A stretch of DNA of 64,000 nucleotides from Oscillatoriales cyanobacterium. GTDB taxonomy: Bacteria > Cyanobacteriota > Cyanobacteriia > Cyanobacteriales > Microcoleaceae. Of this stretch, positions 16,948 to 25,336 are shown in pieces (position 1 is the stretch's first letter; each line of letters begins with the position of its first letter). The notes beneath the pieces are model-generated. The model saw only the letters and a program-made list of their open reading frames with translations, ran no database searches and was not told where the DNA came from. Location of the stretch: assembly GCA_004292955.1 (NCBI GenBank), contig RDXX01000039.1, positions 1 through 64,000 on the forward strand, in the 5' to 3' direction. The translations under genes were made by a program, and so were the position numbers.

Positions 16948-17267
16948 ACATGAATCGCCTCAAACCGTCCCTGAAAAAGTGAACCAACTCTTTGATAGCG
17001 TTTATTAATAGCCTTAGTATAAGACAGAGTAAATGCCTGCATCAGGTTGGAAAAACGATTGGTGTTCAGGTGAACTAATAAATGATAGTGGTTCGGTATC
17101 AAACAATAAGCAAGAATATCGACACCATGAGTAATCAGATGGTTTCTTAATTGGCGTAAAAAATAAATATAGTTTTCTCGCTCAAAAAATATCAACTGAC
17201 GGTTATTACCTCGGTTATAAACATGGTAGTAATTACCCGCTTGCAAGATAACTTGGCGACGTGGCAT
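16821..17267 (-). CDS. REP-associated tyrosine transposase (RAYT, IS200-like Y1 family), 3'-truncated
   Basis: The N-terminal 107 residues are a RAYT: MPRRQVILQAGNYYHVYNRG, then the divalent-metal motif IPNHYHLLVH (the HUH-type H-x-H), FSNLMQAFTLSYTKAINKRY and VGSLFQGRFEAIHV. At this point the family continues with the helix carrying the catalytic tyrosine (typically ...LSRYIHLNPV). Here the frame instead reads GASHFCKKHFFYYSAVPARV, which is encoded by the end and hairpin of the MITE at 16722-16947. The catalytic Tyr helix is therefore lost and the enzyme is probably inactive. RAYTs process REP palindromes, and an exceptional palindrome array starts 49 nt upstream of this gene. Confidence 0.88.
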   Translation of the reverse strand: MPRRQVILQAGNYYHVYNRGNNRQLIFFERENYIYFLRQLRNHLITHGVDILAYCLIPNHYHLLVHLNTNRFSNLMQAFTLSYTKAINKRYQRVGSLFQGRFEAIHVGASHFCKKHFFYYSAVPARVLYNSRAGTALSIYSLSQKDEV

Positions 17268-17315
17268 ATCAGATAGTAGGTAAGTGGCTAGCCGAAGTCA
17301 GAAACTGGGAGGCTC

Positions 17316-17804
17316 AGAAACCGGGTTTCTACGAAAAATCTGGTGAGGTTGTTTAAATTATCGCAGAAACCCGGTTTCTTGAACTAAGCGCGTGGAACTC
17401 AGAAACCGGGTTTCTCGCGAAAATCTGGTGAAGAGGCGTAAATTCTCACAGAAACCCGGTTTCTTGGGCTCAGCGCGGGAACTCAGAAACCGGGTTTCTA
17501 TGAAAAATCTCGTGAAGATACGAAAATTCTCGTAGAAACCCGGTTTCTCGGACTCAGCGCGTGGGACTCAGAAACCGGGTTTCTCGCGAAAATCTCGTGA
17601 AGAGGCGTAAATTGTCGTAGAAACCCGGTTTCTTGGACTAGGCGCGTCGAGATTCAGAAACCGGGTTTCTTCAGATCATCTCATGAGGAGGCGTAAATTC
17701 TCGTAGAAACCCGGTTTCTCGGACTCAGCGCGTGGGACTCAGAAACCGGGTTTCTGCGTAAAATCTCATGAGGAGGCGTAAATTACCGTAGAAACCCGGT
17801 TTCT
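17316..17804. repeat. Six-unit array of paired palindromes AGAAACCGGGTTTCT (BIME-like)
   Basis: Twelve copies of a 15-bp near-palindrome alternate between AGAAACCGGGTTTCT and its reverse complement AGAAACCCGGTTTCT. Starts: 17316, 17365, 17401, 17450, 17485, 17534, 17570, 17619, 17656, 17705, 17741, 17790. Every within-pair step is exactly 49 nt and every between-pair step is 35-37 nt (unit of 84-86 bp). Spacers are similar but not identical and are not CRISPR-like. A degenerate seventh start follows near 17835. One solitary unit lies at 41733-41798. The array sits between the RAYT gene and the Roco gene; no gene lies within it. Confidence 0.95.
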
Positions 17805-17984
17805 TGGACTAGGCGCGTCGAGATTCAAAAACCTTACTCAAACCTCACGAATCGCCAAAATATTCGTGTTATTTTGTAGTGAGATTAAGGAATATTCAAA
17901 ATCAAATCATGTCTCAAGATCGCCCTTTCATCTCAAAAGGCGATGATCGAACTTATATACAAAAATCAAAATAAGGAATTGGCA

Positions 17985-20720
17985 ATGTCAGGAACTGAGG
18001 GCGATCGGAAAGCATATCAGCGCATTGGAAAAGCGCGGCGAGAGGGAGCAAAAACACTCAATCTTAGCGATCTGGAACTGACGAAACTGCCAGAGGCGAT
18101 CGCCTCCCTCACTCAGTTGGAAAAGCTTTACCTTCACAACAACCAACTGACAAAACTGCCAGAGGCAATCGCCTCCCTCACCGAATTACAACAGCTTTAC
18201 CTCCACAACAACCAACTGACGAAACTGCCAGAGGCGATCGCCTCCCTCACCCAGTTGCGTGGGCTTTACCTTTCCAGTAACCAACTGAGGGAACTACCAG
18301 AAGCGATGGTCTTCCTCACCGAGTTGCGACTGCTCTACCTCCACAACAACCCTCTCAATTCTGACCTCGCCGCCGCCTATGAACAAGGCACTAAAGCCCT
18401 TTTGCAATACCTACGAGCAAAGGCAGAAGCACAAATCACCCTGAACGAAGCCAAGCTGATTTTAATCGGCGAAGGCGAGGTAGGCAAAAGTTGCCTCCTC
18501 GGAGCATTACGAGAAGACGAATGGCTAGAAAGTCGTCCCACCACTCACGGCATTGAAATTAAGCCAGTCATTGTCACCCATCCTGAAACCGACACAGAAA
18601 TATCCCTCAATGGTTGGGATTTTGGCGGTCAACCGGTTTATCGACCCACACACCAGTTGTTTTTCAGTGCACCAGCCGTGTATCTAGTGGTGTGGAAGCC
18701 ACGGGAAGGCCCCCAGCAAGGCTTTGTCAAAGAGTGGATTACCCTAATCAAGCATCGGGAACCAGATGCCAAAGTGCTAGTAGTCGCCACCCACGGCGGC
18801 CCCGGACAGCGACAACCCGACATTGACAGACAGGAAATTTGCGATCGATTCGGCTGCGATACGGTGCTTGGCTTCTTTCATATCGACAGCAAACCTGACA
18901 CTCAGAACTCCTGCAACGGCGTGGCAGAATTAAAAAGTGCGATCGCTAATGTCGCCGCCTCTCTTCCCGAAATGGGACGTTCGGTTCCCGCCAAATGGCA
19001 GCGAGTGCGGGAAATCTTGCAGACAAACGACAAAGCCTATCTGCCCTACGATGAAGTTATTGCCATCTGCACTCAGCACGGAATCGATAAAGAACAAGCA
19101 GAACTTTTCCTTCGTATTTCCCATACCTTGGGGCATATCATCCATTACCACTACGATCCAATACTGCGGGATATTGTCATCCTCAAACCCGACTGGTTGG
19201 CCAAGGCAATTAGCTTCGTACTTGATGATGAAACGACCCGCCGCCGCAACGGTTTAGTAGACTTTGAGCATCTGGGTGAATTATGGAGGAATCCCCCGTT
19301 TCCAGGCGAGAACGGCTATCCGAAAGAACTACATCCCATCTTTCTGAAGCTGATGGAACGCTTCGATTTATCTTACCGCGTGGTGCTCGACCCAACTAAA
19401 CCCAGCAATACGAGCTTGATTGCTCAACTCGTACCCGATACACGCCCGGAATTGTCCAATTGGGGACAGCAACCGGAAGCCGGAGACAGACAACAAATAC
19501 AAATCTGCCGCATTGTGGACGATCGAGGACAACTTGCAGTAGCAGAAGGATTGTTTTACCAGTTGATTGTGCGCTTGCACAAATACTCACTAGGGCGATG
19601 CAATTACGAAAAAAGTATCCATTGGCAACGCGGTTTGATGCTTGACGACGACTACAACGGTCGGGCATTGCTGGAATATATTGACAGTGATGTCAAAATC
19701 ACCGTGCGGGCGGCTTATCCAGAACGGTTCTTGTCTTATCTCACGGCAGAGATTAAATGGCTAGTCGAGAATTTCTGGGAAGGATTGCGATGTAATGTGA
19801 TGGTTCCTTGTATTGCGCCTTGTGGTAAAAATCTGCCTGGAAACGCGCTATTTGAAGTAGAGAAACTAATTGAAAGCAAAAAAGATAATCGTCATGATTA
19901 TCCATGTTCACTCTGTAATAAATGGCAAAACATCGATTCTTTGCTGAATAACGCACCGATTGCTCAACCCCCATCTCAAGAAATCGGCATTCAGCAGTTC
20001 CGAAATATGTTCAAAGACGAGCTAAAAATCATCCGCGAAGATTTAGTGATTTTCGATAGTCGAAATCAAGAACGATATCAGTCATTGTCTCAGGATCAGC
20101 GAATCATTCTCAGTAAAGTCGATGAAGAATTTGCGTCACTGATGCAAATGCTCACCGATGAAGCGAAAGATGGCCCGCGCCTGTTTAGTTTCAAGCCCGT
20201 CGATCCCAAGTTTTTCGATCGCCCAAAATGGATTAGTACAAAATTGCAAATAACCCTCTGGTGCGAACACTCTCGTCAACCGCTTCCCGCCTTAAATCCT
20301 CACGACAAGCAGAAAGGAGTTTATGAATTGGAAGTATCGCGCCAATGGTTTACCATAGCAGCCCCATATCTCAAAATTTTGACCGGAACCCTGAGTCTAG
20401 TCTTACCTGTCGCAGCCTTTGCCACCAAGTTCATGCTAGACGAAGCTACCTACAAAGGCATTGAAGAAGAACTCGATTTAGGACAAAAAAGCATCGAATC
20501 TACCTTGAAAGGTAGCGATTTAGCTACTAATTTGTCTGGCGAAAATGACATCCCAGATTGGCAACAGGGCGACTCAGCAATCATGGCGAAAGGCTCGATT
20601 TTGCGAGAATTACACGCGCTGCTAAAAGCAAAAGATCCTGGTTTTGGTGGCTTAGTTCGGGTGCAGAATAGACGGCGCGAATTTCTTTGGGTTCACGAGC
20701 AGTTTGTAGATGAGTATTAA
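17985..20720 (+). CDS. Roco-family protein: LRR, Roc GTPase, COR
   Basis: I place the start at the ATG 17985, which has AAGGA 7 nt upstream; the frame is open from 17943, and the numbering below uses that longer frame. Leucine-rich repeats of about 23 residues (LYLHNNQLTKLPEAIASLTQL pattern, 36-140) are nearly identical at DNA level. A Roc (Ras-of-complex) GTPase follows, with P-loop GEGEVGKS (176-183), a THGI switch I (201-204), WDFGGQ switch II (225-230) and an ATHGG motif (282-286) in place of N/TKxD. A COR-like region spans about 350-620. Cys623/627 and Cys655/658 could form a zinc site. A hydrophobic segment (about 805-830) and a helical C-terminus end the protein. Bacterial Roco proteins are GTP-regulated dimers, mostly of unknown role; association with stress or defence is only a hypothesis. 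Confidence 0.9.
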   Translation: MSGTEGDRKAYQRIGKARREGAKTLNLSDLELTKLPEAIASLTQLEKLYLHNNQLTKLPEAIASLTELQQLYLHNNQLTKLPEAIASLTQLRGLYLSSNQLRELPEAMVFLTELRLLYLHNNPLNSDLAAAYEQGTKALLQYLRAKAEAQITLNEAKLILIGEGEVGKSCLLGALREDEWLESRPTTHGIEIKPVIVTHPETDTEISLNGWDFGGQPVYRPTHQLFFSAPAVYLVVWKPREGPQQGFVKEWITLIKHREPDAKVLVVATHGGPGQRQPDIDRQEICDRFGCDTVLGFFHIDSKPDTQNSCNGVAELKSAIANVAASLPEMGRSVPAKWQRVREILQTNDKAYLPYDEVIAICTQHGIDKEQAELFLRISHTLGHIIHYHYDPILRDIVILKPDWLAKAISFVLDDETTRRRNGLVDFEHLGELWRNPPFPGENGYPKELHPIFLKLMERFDLSYRVVLDPTKPSNTSLIAQLVPDTRPELSNWGQQPEAGDRQQIQICRIVDDRGQLAVAEGLFYQLIVRLHKYSLGRCNYEKSIHWQRGLMLDDDYNGRALLEYIDSDVKITVRAAYPERFLSYLTAEIKWLVENFWEGLRCNVMVPCIAPCGKNLPGNALFEVEKLIESKKDNRHDYPCSLCNKWQNIDSLLNNAPIAQPPSQEIGIQQFRNMFKDELKIIREDLVIFDSRNQERYQSLSQDQRIILSKVDEEFASLMQMLTDEAKDGPRLFSFKPVDPKFFDRPKWISTKLQITLWCEHSRQPLPALNPHDKQKGVYELEVSRQWFTIAAPYLKILTGTLSLVLPVAAFATKFMLDEATYKGIEEELDLGQKSIESTLKGSDLATNLSGENDIPDWQQGDSAIMAKGSILRELHALLKAKDPGFGGLVRVQNRRREFLWVHEQFVDEY

Positions 20721-20908
20721 TATTGTTCGCCGATCGCCCGTTCCGCGCTACGATCGAACTATGATTCGGCGATTAAAATCGCTTCTACAAAAACGAAGTC
20801 CGCCTTCGCGGACTAAGAAAATAAACGGCGCTCTAAACCCGGATTTGGTATGATTACTGATGGCTAATAACTAATGACTGATAACTGATAACTCATAATT
20901 AATAACTC

Positions 20909-21688
20909 ATGACTCATAACTCCAAACCACCACTGTATGAGATGAATCCACTCGGTCGATTTTCCGATCGCGCTACGGATTATGTCAAATACCGCCCGAG
21001 TTATCCAGCCGCTGCGATCGATGCGATTTTAGCAGGACTTGGGGAACTTTCACAGTTAACCGCAGCCGATATCGGTGCAGGTACAGGAATTTCTTCCCGT
21101 TTGCTAGCAGAAAGAGAGGTTCGAGTATTAGCGATCGAACCCAATGCCGAGATGAGACAAGCGGCTGCACCTCATACTTTGGTAGAGTTTAGAGACGGAA
21201 CTTCCGAAGCCACTAATTTGCCTGACCGATCGCTCGATTTAGTCGCGTGTTTCCAGTCTTTCCATTGGTTCAATCCTGTTTTAACTTTACCAGAATTTCG
21301 GCGAATTCTCAAGCCATCGGGAAGGTTGGCTGTTGTTTGGAATTTGCGCGATCGCACGGATGCGCTGACAGAGGGCTACACTCAAATTGTTAAGAGCGCT
21401 TCCCAGAGCTATCCTGCCGAAAAGCACGATCGCTCGATCGAACCTTTGCTTGCGAGTGCAGATTTTACTGATGTGCGATCGATCGAATTTGCTAACAGAC
21501 AAGATTTAGATTTAGCAGGGTTAATCGGGCGGGCACAAAGCTCATCTTATATGCCGAACTCCGGGCCTCAGTTGCAGAAACTCACCTCGGATTTAACCGA
21601 ACTTTATCAAGCTTACTGTGGCGATCGTGGCTTTGTTTCATTGGTTTACAAAACAATAGTTTATCTGGGAAATTCTACGGATTGTTAA
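20909..21688 (+). CDS. Class I SAM-dependent methyltransferase
   Basis: Small-molecule-type methyltransferase of the UbiE/Methyltransf_11 group; substrate unknown. Visible: FSDRATDYVKYRPSYP at the start (typical for this subgroup), the SAM loop ADIGAGTGISSRLLAE (about 53-68), the acidic end of strand 2 in VLAIEPNAEM, and LVACFQSFHWFNP with FRRILKPSGRLAVVWN, the classic post-I and motif III region. The alternative ATG at 20942 (MNPLGRFSDR) is equally plausible. It stands alone between repeat-rich gaps, and the upstream DNA holds degenerate ATAACTG repeats. Confidence 0.85.
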   Translation: MTHNSKPPLYEMNPLGRFSDRATDYVKYRPSYPAAAIDAILAGLGELSQLTAADIGAGTGISSRLLAEREVRVLAIEPNAEMRQAAAPHTLVEFRDGTSEATNLPDRSLDLVACFQSFHWFNPVLTLPEFRRILKPSGRLAVVWNLRDRTDALTEGYTQIVKSASQSYPAEKHDRSIEPLLASADFTDVRSIEFANRQDLDLAGLIGRAQSSSYMPNSGPQLQKLTSDLTELYQAYCGDRGFVSLVYKTIVYLGNSTDC

Positions 21689-22062
21689 TTTTTTATATAA
21701 TACCGATAAATTAAAACTTCTGTGATATGATGCTGGGCAAATTGGCGTGGCGATCGCTCGTTCGTTCAGTTGACAGTTGACAGTTGACAGTTGACAGCTA
21801 CCTCTACCTGGAAGGAAGAGGATTGGAGTAATGAATAGTCTGATTTTAATTTCTCCCGATCGGGATTGGGGCTTTAAACCAATTCTTTCTGGTAAATTCA
21901 AGAATAAATAAAGGCGATCGCACAGCAGCACTAGGTAAGAACTCCATCTTTTGTAAGATGCTCAAACTAATCTCTTAAGATGAATCTATTTCTATTGATA
22001 GAGCCCGCAAAGTTGTTAACATTTGTAAAATGAGAAAAACATCCTATCCCAAAGCTTCATCT
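21689..22062. other. Intergenic region with a short heptamer array
   Basis: Holds four or five copies of CAGTTGA (21766-21797) and otherwise unremarkable DNA. A 26-codon frame starts at 21831, but nothing supports it as a gene. No promoter could be assigned to crtO. Confidence 0.6.
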
Positions 22063-23754
22063 ATGCAAACGTATGACGTGATTATCATAGGAGCAGGTCA
22101 CAACGGGCTTGTCTGTGCGTCTTATCTCCTCAAAGCCGGATATACCGTTCTTTTGTTAGAAAAACGTTCCGTTCCCGGTGGCGCCGCGACTACCGAAGCT
22201 GCGATTCCCGAATTACCAGATTTTAAATTCAACTTGTGCGCGATCGACCACGAATTTATCCATTTAGGGCCAGTTGTAGAAGAGTTAGAACTGGAAAAAT
22301 ACGGATTAGAATATCTTTACTGCGATCCAGTGGCGTTTTGTCCGCATCCAGACGGCAAATATTTCTTGGCGCACGGTTCCGTAGAAAAAACTTGTGCAGA
22401 AATTGCCCGCTACAACGAACGCGATGCGAAAAAATATGCCGAATATACAGATTTTTGGCAGCGCGCTTTAAGCGCGATGATTCCGATGTTTAACGCGCCG
22501 CCAAAATCCATCATAGATATTGCCGGCAACTACGATATTGCCAAACTCAAAGACTTATTTTCAGTCATCGGTTCCCCAGACAAAACGCTGGACTTTATTC
22601 GCACGATGATTACCAGCGCTGAGGACATTCTCAACGAGTGGTTTGATGAGGAATTTTTGAAAGCACCTTTGGCAAGACTGGCCGCAGAGTTGGGCGCGCC
22701 TCCTTCACAAAAAACCATTGCTGTAGGCGCAATTATGATGGCAATGCGCCACAATCCTGGCATGGCGAGGCCGCGCGGAGGAACGGGTGCATTGGTGCAA
22801 GCGCTGGTCAATTTAGTGAAAAGCTATGCGGGTGTTATACTTACTGACCAGCACGTCGAGAAAATATTAGTTGATAACGGCCGCGCTGTCGGTGTTAGAG
22901 TTGCAGGCGGCACAGAATATCGAGCTACTAAAGGCGTCATTTCTAATATTGATGCGAAGCGTTTGTTTCTGCACTTGATGGATGATAGCGATGTTGACAG
23001 TGCCGATCCGAATTTGCGGGAAAGATTGGAGCGCAAAATTGTCAATAACAATGAGACAATTCTGAAAATAGATTTAGCTCTCAATGAAGTACCTAAGTTC
23101 GATCGCTGGAACCATAAAGACGAATATTTAATGGGTTCTGTTTTGATTGCTGATTCGGTGAAACACGTGGAAATTGCTCATACTCAGCCTGCGATCGGCA
23201 AAATCCCCGATTCCGATCCGTCGATGTATGTGGTGTTTCCAACGGTACGAGACCCGTCAATGGCTCCCCCCGGACACCATACGGCTTGGATTGAATTTTT
23301 TGCTCCTTACCAAATCGAAAATGCTGAAGGAACCGGCCAGCACGGTACGGGTTGGACGGACGAGCTGAAAAACAAAGTTGCCGATCGCTGCATTGACAAA
23401 TTAGCAGAATACGCACCCAATATCAAGAACTCAATTATCGGCCGCCGCGTGGAAAGTCCGGCGGAATTGGGAGAGCGTTTGGGGGCGCTGAAGGGGAATT
23501 ATTACCACGTTGACATGACGCTGGATCAGATGATATTTTTCCGTCCGTTACCCGAGTTGGCGAATTACAAAACGCCGATCGACGGTTTGTTCCTCACCGG
23601 TGCCGGCACGCACCCCGGCGGCTCGATTTCGGGGATGCCGGGACGCAATACGGCTCGCGTGTTCATGCACTCGCAGCAGCCGATCGCGCAAACGTTGAGC
23701 GATGCGGCTAATTCTCTGAAATCGACGGCTAAGTCGGTATTTCGGATTAATTAG
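22063..23754 (+). CDS. crtO: CrtO-type beta-carotene ketolase (FAD-dependent)
   Basis: Introduces a keto group into beta-carotene (echinenone synthesis); a membrane-associated flavoprotein related to phytoene desaturases. The N-terminal dinucleotide-binding motif is DVIIIGAGHNGLVCA, followed by LLEKRSVPGGAATTEA. CAIDHEFIHLGPV and the C-terminal GLFLTGAGTHPGGSISGMPG match the Synechocystis CrtO sequence as I remember it over most of the length. I chose the ATG at 22063 (MQTYDVIII), where the Rossmann fold begins; an upstream ATG at 22030 adds 11 unlikely residues. The bacterial CrtO family also includes uncharacterised oxidoreductases, so substrate is inferred by similarity. Echinenone is the usual ligand of orange carotenoid protein. 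Confidence 0.85.
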   Translation: MQTYDVIIIGAGHNGLVCASYLLKAGYTVLLLEKRSVPGGAATTEAAIPELPDFKFNLCAIDHEFIHLGPVVEELELEKYGLEYLYCDPVAFCPHPDGKYFLAHGSVEKTCAEIARYNERDAKKYAEYTDFWQRALSAMIPMFNAPPKSIIDIAGNYDIAKLKDLFSVIGSPDKTLDFIRTMITSAEDILNEWFDEEFLKAPLARLAAELGAPPSQKTIAVGAIMMAMRHNPGMARPRGGTGALVQALVNLVKSYAGVILTDQHVEKILVDNGRAVGVRVAGGTEYRATKGVISNIDAKRLFLHLMDDSDVDSADPNLRERLERKIVNNNETILKIDLALNEVPKFDRWNHKDEYLMGSVLIADSVKHVEIAHTQPAIGKIPDSDPSMYVVFPTVRDPSMAPPGHHTAWIEFFAPYQIENAEGTGQHGTGWTDELKNKVADRCIDKLAEYAPNIKNSIIGRRVESPAELGERLGALKGNYYHVDMTLDQMIFFRPLPELANYKTPIDGLFLTGAGTHPGGSISGMPGRNTARVFMHSQQPIAQTLSDAANSLKSTAKSVFRIN

Positions 23755-23829
23755 AAGTAAGATTTTTAACCGCAGATGAACGCAGATAAACGCAGATGAA
23801 TTACATCTGCGTTTATTTGTATTAATTTA

Positions 23830-24630
23830 TCAGTGTGCGAGTGCGAGAATTTTTTCGGGTTGATTCCCTGTGAGGGGAAAACGATTTGCGATCGCACTTA
23901 ACACCCTTTCTAAATCGGGAGCATCTTTCGCCAATGTTGGCTGCTCCTCCCGTTCGGTCAAATCTGTTAAAATATTCAGGATGATCGTTGCTAAATATTC
24001 ATCAGCATTATCCAACAAACTCAATAGCTTCTCGATATCTTCTTTCGCGCCCAACCAGTACCGCGCTCCCAGCAATTCAGCTTTTACTGATAAAGGAAGT
24101 TCCGAGTTTAGATACTCTTCCAGTTTTGGCAATAGCTGCGGCGTACCTAAAAGCCCGATCGAATTAGCAGCATACCCTCTAACTGCTTTATCTTCATCAA
24201 CATCAAGCAGTGAAAGCTCCAGAGTTTCTATAGCTGATGGTTCTTCTAAATATCCAAGAGTTTCTGCTGCTGATGCGCGAACCAGTGCTGAAGGGTCATT
24301 TCTGAGAATATATTCTATCGGTACAACCGCAGGACTATAACCAAGTTCTCCCAGTGCCTCCACTGTTTCAGACCTAACCAGTTCTTCAGGATCGTTTAGC
24401 AAAGGCATTAATGCAATGCCAACTGTCTCTACTTCCTCTGAACCGAGATAACCTAATGCCTCGGCTGCCTCAGCTCTAATTGATTCATCGGCGGATTTTA
24501 GCAATCTTAATATCTTCGGTACAGCTTCATAAACTTCTGCATCTACAAGCTGTATCAATGCTTCTGTTTGCAGGGTATAATCATCTGAATCGCAATAATC
24601 TAGCAGTGTTTCAGTTGTCAGCTTATCCAT
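23830..24630 (-). CDS. HEAT-repeat (PBS-lyase-type) protein
   Basis: 266 residues made almost entirely of about seven or eight HEAT-like repeats of 31-34 residues, for example SIRAEAAEALGYLGSEEVET, LVRSETVEALGELGYSPAVV, LVRASAAETLGYLEEPSAIE and AVRGYAANSIGLLG. The pattern (V.R..AA..LG.L) is that of phycobilin-lyase-type HEAT repeats. Lyases of the CpcE/F type have similar repeats, but no phycobilisome gene is near, and the regular acidic repeats fit a general scaffold. Likely a soluble protein-binding protein. It stands alone, convergent with crtO. Confidence 0.85.
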   Translation of the reverse strand: MDKLTTETLLDYCDSDDYTLQTEALIQLVDAEVYEAVPKILRLLKSADESIRAEAAEALGYLGSEEVETVGIALMPLLNDPEELVRSETVEALGELGYSPAVVPIEYILRNDPSALVRASAAETLGYLEEPSAIETLELSLLDVDEDKAVRGYAANSIGLLGTPQLLPKLEEYLNSELPLSVKAELLGARYWLGAKEDIEKLLSLLDNADEYLATIILNILTDLTEREEQPTLAKDAPDLERVLSAIANRFPLTGNQPEKILALAH

Positions 24631-24822
24631 AATTTTTGCACCTCCCTAAATTTTAGTGCTTCCAGCCTAGGTTATTTTCACACTTAGTCAGTTAGATTGA
24701 ATGGCATTACGCAAGTATCAAAATGAATAAGTGTGAGTAATTCGACATCCCCCAAAACTCTCTGAATTTCGTGGTACTACACTAATTGCAGACTAATTTT
24801 GGGAGATATTTCTTTGAGCAGC

Positions 24823-25047
24823 TTACCTTTTGGTCTTCTTCTTTTTGCCGCTGGATCGGCTATGTCTGTCACCAAAGAATTTCTGGGTGCTTTTAATTTT
24901 TTCCATTTTTTCTTTATCTTTATCGCGTTTAGCTTGCTGTTTCAATATTTCGAGTGCTTCAGGCATATCTGATGCTCTTTTTTCGGCGATTAGTTGTTTA
25001 GCTTGTTCTACAATACCCGTATCAGCTACATTACCTTCAGATGTCAT
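24823..25047 (-). CDS. Small basic hypothetical protein
   Basis: A 74-residue frame with a helical, charged composition: EQAKQLIAEKRASDMPEALEILK, KRDKDKEKMEKIKSTQKFFG and a lysine/arginine tail (HSRSSGKKKKTKR). Its composition and lack of repeats suggest a real gene, and the basic tail suggests nucleic-acid binding, but I know no family. Nothing nearby indicates a role. Confidence 0.5.
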   Translation of the reverse strand: MTSEGNVADTGIVEQAKQLIAEKRASDMPEALEILKQQAKRDKDKEKMEKIKSTQKFFGDRHSRSSGKKKKTKR

Positions 25048-25336
25048 AGTGTTTTATTTTAGGTTTATTATAAGGAATTATCAAAAATATTACGGACTGT
25101 TCATATATGATTACATTTTAACTCAGATATCAAACCTTGTCAATAAAGGATTTTCTACTTTGGTGGAGGTTTATTTAACTTGTCTGTAATTAGTTTGATT
25201 TATTGGTTTTCACCGCCCTTCTGGGGTTATGGATATTGGTGCGAGATATCAGTTATCATAAAGTCATACTTTATGTGGATGAAAAGACCTGCCAAAAGTT
25301 GACATAGTGAAAGATGGCGTTACCCTTTTTTGAGCG

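Noticed and set aside
17316-17804. CRISPR array
   Set aside because: Repeats alternate in orientation, are only 15 bp, and the spacers are similar to each other; no cas genes are near.
21831-21911. 26-codon frame with a GGAG before it
   Set aside because: Spacing of the GGAG is too short, there is no recognisable family, and it lies next to a heptamer array.
23830-24630. Phycobilin lyase (CpcE/F)
   Set aside because: HEAT repeats alone do not show lyase function, and no phycobiliprotein gene is nearby.
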